Program-made: the position numbers and the translations under genes
The notes under the pieces: generated by a model
The model's input: only the letters and a program-made list of their open reading frames with translations
Database searches by the model: none
What the model was told of the DNA's origin: nothing
Part shown: positions 14,625 to 21,536 of the stretch, piece by piece
Position numbering within the stretch: the stretch's first letter is position 1
Layout: each line of letters starts with the position of its first letter
IMG/VR virus record: IMGVR_UViG_3300021420_000049
Location: 1-49,991 of that record
Direction: 5' to 3' (one strand)
Origin: a virus
Length of the DNA: 49,991 nucleotides

Positions 14625-14653
14625 AGTATACCCCCAAAACGCCCGCTTGTCAA
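14625..14653 (-). promoter_or_regulatory. Sigma70-type promoter for endonuclease VII
   Basis: On the minus strand TTGACA (14653-14648), 17-base spacer ending GGGGG, TATACT (14630-14625). The expected start site (about 14618-14619) falls on the ATG of endonuclease VII (A at 14619). A perfect consensus -35 and near-perfect -10 with ideal spacing. It shares the G-run and box sequences with the promoter at 15191-15219. Confidence 0.9.
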
Positions 14654-14670
14654 GTAAAATATTTGTAACA

Positions 14671-14952
14671 TTATTGATCTAATTCTTTTCTAAGATAGTT
14701 ATGCCACCGTTCTAATCGTTTTGTAGCTTGTTCGCATAGGCCATCTTGATGTATACCCCCCGGTGTATTATTGGCACCGAATGGCATCTTATCGCACGAC
14801 TTACCATGATTGCGGGATATATGGTCACAATCAAGCGGATAGCGATCTGCTACGCTGCACGATACACTACCGTCCCTGTTTGTATGCCAATTAGATTTAA
14901 TCAATGTCCCGTCATCGTTTGTCACGCATTGCTTTTTGGGATTCCATTTCAT
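14671..14952 (-). CDS. Hypothetical Cys/His-rich protein, 93 aa
   Basis: Starts MKWNPKKQCVTNDDG; contains DCDHISRNHGKSCDK and a C-terminal helix (LERWHNYLRKELDQ). Five cysteines and several histidines suggest metal binding. ATG overlaps the upstream stop as ATGA. Followed by about 50 non-coding bases with the endonuclease VII promoter. Confidence 0.6.
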   Translation of the reverse strand: MKWNPKKQCVTNDDGTLIKSNWHTNRDGSVSCSVADRYPLDCDHISRNHGKSCDKMPFGANNTPGGIHQDGLCEQATKRLERWHNYLRKELDQ

Positions 14953-15167
14953 GCTACCACCTCTACAGTGTAAAGTCTGCCAAACATTGATAGATAATCC
15001 GTGTTGCCAAACCCCGTCTCGTAATGTCCCTGAAAGTCTTTGATATACTGCGGATGCAGCCGCGCAGGACCAAATGAGCCGCGTTTGACTCGTAAGCCTT
15101 GTGCTTTTAGCTCTTTCGCTTTAGCGTCTCTATTCGCTTTGTTTTGATACGTTTCTGAGATATTCAT
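14949..15167 (-). CDS. Hypothetical protein, first gene of minus block, 72 aa
   Basis: Starts MNISETYQNKANRDAKAKELKAQGLRVKRGS; a basic helical start then a Tyr-rich end. It is the first gene after the main minus-strand promoter, with GGAGGTAAAATAAAC before the ATG. First position in the operon suggests early, strong expression, but function is unknown. Confidence 0.65.
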   Translation of the reverse strand: MNISETYQNKANRDAKAKELKAQGLRVKRGSFGPARLHPQYIKDFQGHYETGFGNTDYLSMFGRLYTVEVVA

Positions 15168-15190
15168 TGTTTATTTTACCTCCGTGCTAC

Positions 15191-15219
15191 AGTATAACCC
15201 CCACGTTCAAGTTTGTCAA
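15191..15219 (-). promoter_or_regulatory. Main sigma70-type promoter of the minus block
   Basis: Minus strand TTGACA (15219-15214), 17-base spacer ending GGGGGT, TATACT (15196-15191). Predicted start near 15184, giving a 17-base leader with a ribosome site before the ATG at 15167. Consensus spacing and boxes imply a strong early promoter read by host RNA polymerase. Confidence 0.92.
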
Positions 15220-15312
15220 GACCCAAAAGGCTACTACTATATCAGATATAGCAAAAACGCTCATATTTATTTTGAGTGTACCTATTAGACCCATACTCGC
15301 TTGTTATACATT

Positions 15313-15340
15313 TTGGCATTATGAGGCCATATAGTATAGA
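15313..15340 (+). promoter_or_regulatory. Possible plus-strand promoter
   Basis: TTGGCA (15313-15318), 16-base spacer, TATAGA (15335-15340). The match is moderate, and its -10 box overlaps the left arm of the hairpin at 15336-15370. It points toward the plus block, whose first gene starts at 15568. No better plus-strand pair was found in the region. Confidence 0.4.
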
Positions 15341-15370
15341 GAGCCTATCCTACCCGGATATCCTCTCTAT
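15336..15370 (+). terminator. Hairpin with T-rich tail in the divergent region
   Basis: ATAGAGAG (15336-15343) pairs with CTCTCTAT (15363-15370); inside, TATCC (15346-15350) pairs with GGATA (15356-15360) around a five-base loop. TTTATTT follows. Read on the plus strand this looks like an intrinsic terminator or attenuator; it overlaps a possible -10 box, so an operator role is also possible. Confidence 0.45.
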
Positions 15371-15567
15371 TTTATTTGCGATAGCGATGAAGATACGGCG
15401 AGACTGGCGGCTGACACGCTGGATAGGCCACAAGCGATGAGCTTGGTACATTTTGTAAATGCTACCCATGGGGTAGTGGTCTTGTTACGACCGAGCGAAG
15501 CTAGTTAGCTAATCAATAGTTCTTTTTCTTTACTAGTTAACTAGTGAATGGGAGCGAGGGAGCATAG

Positions 15568-15735
15568 ATGATTAAGACTATTTACCGCTTAGGGTATAAA
15601 GAGCTTAAAAGCAGAAAACGTAGAACCTTAACAGGCCACTATGCATATGATAAGCTTACTAGTGAAAAAGCATATAGAATTAAAGCATTATATGCACTAA
15701 AGAATTGGAAGCAGCGTAAGATCACTTACCAATAG
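15568..15735 (+). CDS. Basic hypothetical protein, first gene of plus block, 55 aa
   Basis: A 55-codon frame starting MIKTIYRLGYKELKSRKRR, rich in Lys, Arg and Tyr. GAGGGAG lies 5 bases before the ATG. It opens the plus-strand block directly after the palindrome cluster. Likely nucleic-acid binding by charge; no family recognised. Confidence 0.6.
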   Translation: MIKTIYRLGYKELKSRKRRTLTGHYAYDKLTSEKAYRIKALYALKNWKQRKITYQ

Positions 15736-15804
15736 TCATAGCTTCGCTATATTGATCTATTAAATGATTATAAGTCATCTATTCGAGAATCGGGAGTGTA
15801 TGGC

Positions 15805-16110
15805 GTGGAAATAATGCCTATAGAATCTAGGTCAGGCACTACACCCCACAAGCCCGGCGTACGCTATAATACCGCGAATATTCATTCTAAGCAACCTAGC
15901 GGTATTGCCAATCGTCTACGTGCACACGGTATAGACTGGATAGCATCATTTGGTATGGCTATTCAGAAGAATGATAAAGTATTATTAAGTTTATGGCTAC
16001 GCCTATTGCCCTATCTCATTGTCACGCAAGGTCATAGGCGTGTTAAGAAATTTAAAGGACACGCTAGCAAAGCCGCGATAGCCGCATTAGAAGATTTGGA
16101 GGGGAGATAA
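15805..16110 (+). CDS. Hypothetical protein, 101 aa
   Basis: Contains ANRLRAHGIDWIASFGMAIQKND, SLWLRLLPYL and a basic VKKFKGHASKAAIAALEDL end. The helical, basic build before the terminase region could suit a small packaging subunit, but this is speculation. The GTG at 15805 with GGGAG 8 bases upstream is the preferred start; GTG 15796 and ATG 15814 are alternatives. Ends in TAATG with the next gene. Confidence 0.6.
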   Translation: MEIMPIESRSGTTPHKPGVRYNTANIHSKQPSGIANRLRAHGIDWIASFGMAIQKNDKVLLSLWLRLLPYLIVTQGHRRVKKFKGHASKAAIAALEDLEGR

Positions 16111-16508
16111 TGCCGACAAAGCTTTACACTTGGGTACGCAATCTATTTGATAGGTCACCTATCCATTTAGCGATTGTTAGACGCTATAGAGATGCCAATT
16201 ACAATTATGTAGGCGAATTGTATATGTATCTAGAAAGTAAGAGACCGATATACAATATGATTGGGGTATCACTTGATAGCTTTACACTAGATGAAAGCTA
16301 TGCTATGCAATTGTGGAATCCTCGTACTATGCTAGATTTGGATCATGACTTCTTAGCTCCATTGCCGCCTAACACAATGCGTGTAGGTGCAGCTGATCCG
16401 AAAGACAATGACAGTGTACGAGCGATGATACGCAAGCTGAATAGGCGAAATATTAAGCTAGTGATACAGAATAGATTCATAGAGCATGTAATGGATAAGA
16501 AGATATGA
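16110..16508 (+). CDS. Hypothetical protein, 132 aa
   Basis: Starts MPTKLYTWVRNLFDRSPIHLAIVRRYRDANYNYVGELYMYL; contains PRTMLDLDHDFLAPLPPN and a basic C-terminal helix. Overlaps the gene before (TAATG) and after (ATGA). Not recognised. Confidence 0.6.
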   Translation: MPTKLYTWVRNLFDRSPIHLAIVRRYRDANYNYVGELYMYLESKRPIYNMIGVSLDSFTLDESYAMQLWNPRTMLDLDHDFLAPLPPNTMRVGAADPKDNDSVRAMIRKLNRRNIKLVIQNRFIEHVMDKKI

Positions 16509-16624
16509 AACACAATGGATGTGGTTGTTCTTTGTGTATCTATGCTTGGACGGCCGGACCTGCTAACGAGATATTATTGCCTCTTGAATGGTATGAACAT
16601 GTGGTAAAGGTATCGAATCTATGA
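16505..16624 (+). CDS. Cysteine-containing microprotein, 39 aa
   Basis: A 39-codon frame starting MKHNGCGCSLCIYAW (CxC and CxxC), linked by ATGA overlaps on both sides. Coupling and exact fit are the evidence; function unknown. Confidence 0.5.
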   Translation: MKHNGCGCSLCIYAWTAGPANEILLPLEWYEHVVKVSNL

Positions 16625-16893
16625 ATGAGCGAACACTGTCTAGCGCGAACACTGAGCCGCAGTTATTGCTTGAATCAGGCCCGATGCTCTTGTGTGACTT
16701 CAATCCGAAAGGTTTGCTTCGATTCGCCGGACGTAAATGTATAACATGTGGCAATGAGATAATGGATCATTGGCTACGCCCTGCTGATGATCCTGACTTG
16801 CGCGGAGAGTATTGGTGTACGAAAGATGGTAATCAGTTTAGTCAGGGAATAGAGAATTGCACGATAGATTTGCCAGAAGGATTCAATAAGTAA
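16621..16893 (+). CDS. Zinc-binding hypothetical protein, 90 aa
   Basis: CITCGNE at 40-46 and later cysteines in EYWCTKDG and IENCTIDLPEGF suggest a zinc ribbon. Starts MNERTLSSAN with an ATGA overlap. It is the last small gene before the repeat-rich gap and packaging genes. Confidence 0.55.
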   Translation: MNERTLSSANTEPQLLLESGPMLLCDFNPKGLLRFAGRKCITCGNEIMDHWLRPADDPDLRGEYWCTKDGNQFSQGIENCTIDLPEGFNK

Positions 16894-17070
16894 TCATATA
16901 CCTTTTAGGATACAAAGTTCATGTATCCGCGCAAGGGAATAGCTAGGATAGACATTCAGGCGCAAGGGTGAACTGATTATTCCCGAACGGGAAGAATGCA
17001 GATAGATTTGTCGTAATACCGCATCGGGATGCCCGAACGGGAATATATACACTTGGGGAGATAATATAAC
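16894..17070 (+). other. Repeat-rich intergenic stretch before the packaging genes
   Basis: No gene. Contains GGATACA-7-TGTATCC (16908-16928), two copies of the 12-mer CCCGAACGGGAA (16982-16993 and 17032-17043), each an inverted repeat, an overlapping TCGGG-ATG-CCCGA (17024-17036) and two GCGCAAGGG-like repeats. The end carries GGGGAGATAAT before the next start. Position before the terminase is where pac or cos sites and regulatory leaders often lie; which it is cannot be told here. Confidence 0.7.
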
Positions 17071-17424
17071 ATGGAACAACTGAATCAGCCGCAAGGGCCG
17101 GACTTGAAGCCTACATTGGAGCAGACATTATCGAATACTGAAGCCGTGCGTGACCTATTCGCTAGAGCACATGACTATATTGCTAATGCCAGTCATCCCG
17201 GTCATTTGGGTATGAAGGTGGCGGAAGTGCTTAATTTCCTAGCGTTTCATCACGCTGATTTCAAGATGCGCGGTGAGAAGATTGCTAGTCAGATTGCCGC
17301 CGAAGCTAAAGCCGCGTTGAACAAGGTGGATGTGGAAGCCGCGAAGATGGTGACGAATGCGGTGCTATCAGACGAACATGGTGCAACGGATGCCGTGATT
17401 GTGCAGGAAGCTCCCAAAGTCTAG
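17071..17424 (+). CDS. Hypothetical protein, candidate small terminase subunit, 117 aa
   Basis: An Ala-rich helical protein: EQTLSNTEAVRDLFARAHDYI, then HLGMKVAEVLNFLAFHHADF and ASQIAAEAKAALNKV. It ends directly against the terminase start (stop TAG followed by GTG). The position fits a small terminase subunit, yet no DNA-binding domain is obvious, so this is inference. Confidence 0.6.
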   Translation: MEQLNQPQGPDLKPTLEQTLSNTEAVRDLFARAHDYIANASHPGHLGMKVAEVLNFLAFHHADFKMRGEKIASQIAAEAKAALNKVDVEAAKMVTNAVLSDEHGATDAVIVQEAPKV

Positions 17425-18900
17425 GTGACCGATGCTGAGAAGGCCATCGAAGCCTCATGGCAAATAGGTCGATTGTATGTGCATCTCAACCCTAGCCAAC
17501 GTAAGATATATGATGCGTTCAAGCTAAGTCTAGGTAAGAATTCAAAGTTTGTTGTCAACTGTAGCCGCAAGATTGGGAAAAGCGTACTCGGTCTGTTCCT
17601 CGGAGCAGAGACATGTATAGCTAACAAGAATGCTCTTGTGGCATTCATTGCTCCCACGGTGGATGATGTTCAAGAGTATGTCAGACAACTGTACGATGTT
17701 GTCTTTGCTAGTTGTCCTGAGCATTTAAAGCCCAAGTTACGAAAGACTCAGTTAGTATTCAGGAATGGATCAAAGATACTTTTCAGGGGTGTTGGTAAGG
17801 GTGTAGGCACATCCTATAACAATCTTCGTTCATTCGCCTTTGATTTAATTGTTCTAGATGAAGCCGGATTCTCTGCTAATTTGGATGAGATAGTGGATGG
17901 TGCCTTAGTTTCGACGCTCATCCCACGCAACGGAAACATGCTTCTGTTGTCCACACCCCCCGTCACGCCTGACCACGCGTTTAAAGGTTATTGCGATCAA
18001 GCGGAAATCGACGGGGCCTATATGAAGCTCACAATACGGGATAGTCATTACCCGTTGGAGCGGCAAGAGAAATTCATAAAAGACCTAGGCGGTCTTACAT
18101 CGCATAAGGTACGAAGAGAGTACTTCTGTGAATTCGTTATTGATACGGATTTTCAGTTATGTCCTGAATGGAAGCCTGAATATGAACGTGAGTTGCCCAA
18201 AACGGACAACTTCAAACTTTGGTTCAAGTATGATGCCTTGGACCAGGGATGGACAGATAACTCAGTGTGCGGCTTTGCAAGTGTCGAATGGGCTCCTGGC
18301 AAGCCATCAGTCCTGGTAATACGCGATGAAGTGTGTATGAAAAGCCCGGAACAAACCACCGATTTATTAGCCGAACGCATTATAGCCAAAGAAAAAGAAG
18401 TGTTTGGGGATATGGAGATAAAGAAGCGTATAGCAGACAATAATACGCCATCACTTTTGCAAGACTTTAACTTGCGGCATCGTTTATATTTCTCTCCCGT
18501 AGAGAGTAAGACCTACCTAGATGTGATGGTGTCAGATGTACGAGAATTAGTAAAAGAGGGGCGGATACTCATTAGTCCGAAATGTGTCCAGACAATCGGA
18601 TGCCTGAAGAATGGCGTGTGGACTAAGACGAAGGGTGGAGCGCGGGGCAAGGAATTCTCCCGCTCGAAGACCTACGGCCATTATGATGGCTTCGCAATGC
18701 TAATGTATCTAGTTCGTAGCGTGGATATGGTACATAATCCTTTGCCTCCCGCGTTTAGACAGAATGAAGAGAATACATTTATTCCTAAACAATTACTAGA
18801 AGGCGACAAGGCAAAGACAGCAGAAATAGTAAGTGCAGGATTAGATGAAGCTATGAATCAAGATTTTAATATACGAGACCATAACGAAAGCTATGACTAA
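17425..18900 (+). CDS. terL: Terminase large subunit, 491 aa
   Basis: The packaging motor: an ATPase that drives DNA into the prohead, and a nuclease that cuts it. Walker A is CSRKIGKS (46-53), Walker B LIVLDEAG (141-148) and the coupling motif LLLSTP (172-177). The RNase H-like nuclease domain starts with ALDQGWTD (Asp272), then RIADNN (Asp337) and YGHYDGF (Asp420). GTG start immediately after the previous stop; the usual family length. Overlaps the next small gene by 8 bp. Confidence 0.96.
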   Translation: MTDAEKAIEASWQIGRLYVHLNPSQRKIYDAFKLSLGKNSKFVVNCSRKIGKSVLGLFLGAETCIANKNALVAFIAPTVDDVQEYVRQLYDVVFASCPEHLKPKLRKTQLVFRNGSKILFRGVGKGVGTSYNNLRSFAFDLIVLDEAGFSANLDEIVDGALVSTLIPRNGNMLLLSTPPVTPDHAFKGYCDQAEIDGAYMKLTIRDSHYPLERQEKFIKDLGGLTSHKVRREYFCEFVIDTDFQLCPEWKPEYERELPKTDNFKLWFKYDALDQGWTDNSVCGFASVEWAPGKPSVLVIRDEVCMKSPEQTTDLLAERIIAKEKEVFGDMEIKKRIADNNTPSLLQDFNLRHRLYFSPVESKTYLDVMVSDVRELVKEGRILISPKCVQTIGCLKNGVWTKTKGGARGKEFSRSKTYGHYDGFAMLMYLVRSVDMVHNPLPPAFRQNEENTFIPKQLLEGDKAKTAEIVSAGLDEAMNQDFNIRDHNESYD

Positions 18901-19051
18901 TCCATATTGTGAAAAAGTTAAACGTGGAGATCATACCGCAGAAGATTTTGCTGCATTTCTACATCATTTAGATGATTGCAAAGATTGTTGTAGACGTATA
19001 TATGCTCGCATGATAATCGAATTTAAACAAAGACAAACGGAGAATACCTAG
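18893..19051 (+). CDS. Cysteine-rich small protein, 52 aa
   Basis: A 52-codon frame with LHHLDDCKDCC, a His/Cys pattern like small anti-sigma-type zinc fingers. It overlaps the terminase end by 8 bp and its TAG shares a base with the portal GTG. Fits exactly between terL and portal. Role unknown. Confidence 0.6.
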   Translation: MTNPYCEKVKRGDHTAEDFAAFLHHLDDCKDCCRRIYARMIIEFKQRQTENT

Positions 19052-21129
19052 TGGCCACTTCTAGCATGTCCAGTCTTACCTTTCGAGGATCACCAGATCA
19101 GTATTTTGCCACCCTCGAAACCGAGGAACTTCTTCCCGAACTAGAACGACGAACGCGGGACTATGAAGATTATGCCCTTCGTACAGGCAAGCTCACAGTA
19201 TGGCGCACAAATTGGGAAATGTGGATGCGCTCAGAGATGAAAATTGGCATACGCTTTGGGGGAGATCGTGGACAATACAAACTCATTGAATCAAACATTT
19301 ATCGCTCAATTGTTACAGGACTCGTTAGTACAATCGCCAATCAACGGCCATCATTTCAACCAGAAGCTATCAACGATGACCACAAATCAATGTCCCAGGA
19401 TATTATCTTCGATTCAGTTTCTAATTACTATTTAAAAGTTAAACATATGGAAGATGCCTACAAAATGGGCCTCACGTATGGCCTTGTTACTGGTGAAGGT
19501 TGGTTATTTGAAAAGTGGAATGCAGATATAGGCGAAATTACAGATACGGTTCGTGATCCAATGGGGAAAGAAGTGCCTATCAAAGAAGGTGACGCACAGT
19601 TTACTGTCCTCGGTCCAATGGATGTTATTCGGGATTACACCCGTATGGACACAAATAATGACTGGTATATTATACGAGAATATCTCAATAAGTGGGATTT
19701 GATAGCCCAACGTCCAGATTTGACGGACGAATTGAAAGGATATAGTTTACCCACCACTCTTCAAAGGTTTAGGTTTGGCCATATAGTTGATGCTCAAACG
19801 TCAAATTCTGACTTGATTCCAGTTTATACATTCATCCATAGAAAAACCGCTGCATGTCCAGATGGACGGATTACTACCTATGTTGATGCAGATACATGGA
19901 TACTCGATACCGCGCTTCCTTACGATGAGATTCCGCTTTATCCGATGATGCCAGACCAGACGCTTTTTAACAATTTTGGCAGTACTGTGATGACTTCTCT
20001 AGTCAAATTACAGTATGCCTACGATAAAACGCTTAGTGTTATCGTAACGAATCAGCAAGCCTTCGCAATCACCAACATTGTCATTGACGAGTCTACTCAG
20101 ACTAAACCAGAACAGGTGATTGAGGGCTTGAATTTTATCAAGACGAACATGAAGAATGGTGTTCCTATGGGACTAGAACTTTGTAAAACCCCAGCGGAAA
20201 TATTCAAGTTTCTAGACCTTCTGGAAGCCCAAATGGAGAAATTGAGCGGTTTGCCTTCAATTCTTCGCGGTCAACCTCCTACAGGGGTTGAATCTGGTAC
20301 GGCAATGGCCTTTCTACAGGCCCAAGCCCTTGTTTTCAACTCCCCTATCCAACAAGCCTATATTAGCTTCCTAGAACGAAGCGCAACGGGATTGTTCAAC
20401 ATGCTAAAGAGCTTTGCAAACACAAAGCGCATGATTACAATAGCCGGAGCTAGTAAACAGCCTTATATGGGTGAATTTTCCGGCGCAGATTTGTCAAACA
20501 TATCTCGCGTGATTGTGTCAGCCGGAAATCCAGCGACTCGTTCGGAAGCTGGTAAACTGCAAATCGCACAGGATTTGATGGCAAAAGGTCTAATTAAAGA
20601 TGCGAATCAGTACTTTGAAGTGTTGGCCACTGGTCAATTAGACCCCATGACGGAAGGCCCTGAAGCTGAGAACATGCTTATTATTAAAGAGAATGAGCAA
20701 CTTCGGCGCGGCATTCCTCAGATTGCGGCTCCCTGGGACAATCATGCCAATCATATTCCGCAACATTTTGTTATTATGATGGACCCAGCTTTGCGTCAAA
20801 AGCAAAATGACCCAATAATGGCGGCAACATTACAGCATGTTATGTCTCATGCACAGTTTTTATTTCCAGGTATTACGGCTCCCACAGATCCTAGACTCAT
20901 GGCTTTAATGGGAAATAATGTGCAAGGACCACCCCCGCCCCCGGAACAACCTACACCGGGACCTGTAGCAAATCCTATGCCTACTGGCGGAGCCCCGATT
21001 AATGCTGGTCCTAGTGCTGCCCAGCCGCCGCGTGGGCCTGTTCTACCAAGAAGTACGCCACCCATGGTGGCCAATGCCGCCGCGCAGATGGGAAATGCCC
21101 ATATGCCTGTTACACCGCCCAAAAAATAA
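19051..21129 (+). CDS. Portal protein, 692 aa
   Basis: The dodecameric ring through which DNA enters and leaves the head. Placed directly after terL, the usual length, with SEMKIGIRFGGDRGQYKLIESNIYR-type N-terminal segments (about 70-95), a TGEGWLFEKW segment, the central helical stem area and GVESGTAMAFLQAQAL (about 411-426) near the C-terminal half. The last 90 residues are Pro/Ala/Gly-rich, probably a flexible tail. GTG start, overlapping the previous stop by one base. Confidence 0.9.
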   Translation: MATSSMSSLTFRGSPDQYFATLETEELLPELERRTRDYEDYALRTGKLTVWRTNWEMWMRSEMKIGIRFGGDRGQYKLIESNIYRSIVTGLVSTIANQRPSFQPEAINDDHKSMSQDIIFDSVSNYYLKVKHMEDAYKMGLTYGLVTGEGWLFEKWNADIGEITDTVRDPMGKEVPIKEGDAQFTVLGPMDVIRDYTRMDTNNDWYIIREYLNKWDLIAQRPDLTDELKGYSLPTTLQRFRFGHIVDAQTSNSDLIPVYTFIHRKTAACPDGRITTYVDADTWILDTALPYDEIPLYPMMPDQTLFNNFGSTVMTSLVKLQYAYDKTLSVIVTNQQAFAITNIVIDESTQTKPEQVIEGLNFIKTNMKNGVPMGLELCKTPAEIFKFLDLLEAQMEKLSGLPSILRGQPPTGVESGTAMAFLQAQALVFNSPIQQAYISFLERSATGLFNMLKSFANTKRMITIAGASKQPYMGEFSGADLSNISRVIVSAGNPATRSEAGKLQIAQDLMAKGLIKDANQYFEVLATGQLDPMTEGPEAENMLIIKENEQLRRGIPQIAAPWDNHANHIPQHFVIMMDPALRQKQNDPIMAATLQHVMSHAQFLFPGITAPTDPRLMALMGNNVQGPPPPPEQPTPGPVANPMPTGGAPINAGPSAAQPPRGPVLPRSTPPMVANAAAQMGNAHMPVTPPKK

Positions 21130-21144
21130 CCAAGGAGACCACCC

Positions 21145-21525
21145 ATGTCCATGATCGTTGATAATCGAGCCGTAATTAATATAGTTAATCAGACCACCAC
21201 AACTGGTGTAGTTTTAGATTTGAGTGACATTGATATAATGTCCATCTCTTCCACCTATACCCCTGTTAGTAGCGGAACCGGCACACTGGCTTTATATGAA
21301 TCAGTGGATGGCCAAAATTTCGTCGCCATTTCTGGTCTTACCGTTAGTATTACCATGAGCGGAACGACTATTTGGCATCTTAATCCTGTGTTTAGCCGCT
21401 ATCTTAAAATTTTGTATACGGCCTCGACGGCTGGCATGACTTTGATTGTTACAATGAATGCGCGAAATAATACGGCTAGAAATAATGCTTATGTGGTTCC
21501 AACCCCATCAGTGGTTAATTCCTAA
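21145..21525 (+). CDS. Beta-sandwich virion protein, 126 aa
   Basis: All-beta, Thr/Ser-rich; LALYESVDGQNFVAISGL with later SRYLKILYT resembles the discoidin/jelly-roll modules seen in phage appendages. The first of nine appendage-type genes between portal and scaffold. CAAGGAGACCACCC before the ATG. Confidence 0.65.
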   Translation: MSMIVDNRAVINIVNQTTTTGVVLDLSDIDIMSISSTYTPVSSGTGTLALYESVDGQNFVAISGLTVSITMSGTTIWHLNPVFSRYLKILYTASTAGMTLIVTMNARNNTARNNAYVVPTPSVVNS

Positions 21526-21536
21526 AGGAAAATCTA

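Larger units (their letters stand above)
15168..15567. promoter_or_regulatory. Divergent intergenic control region with many palindromes
   Basis: The only non-coding stretch over 300 bases, and the origin of both transcription blocks. It holds the minus promoter (15191-15219), inverted repeats at 15237-15251 (CTATATC-A-GATATAG), 15257-15279 (ACGCTCA/TGAGTGT), 15462-15476 (CTACCC-ATG-GGGTAG), 15478-15492 (GGTC/GACC), 15499-15510 (AGCTA-GT-TAGCT) and 15532-15545 (perfect 14-mer ACTAGTTAACTAGT), a hairpin at 15336-15370 and a weaker plus promoter. Several repeats could be regulator sites. Confidence 0.75.

Noticed and set aside
15321-15440. 39-codon plus-strand frame MRPYSIESLSYPDIL... in the divergent region
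   Set aside because: No ribosome site, and it overlaps the hairpin and a possible promoter, so control sequence is the better reading.
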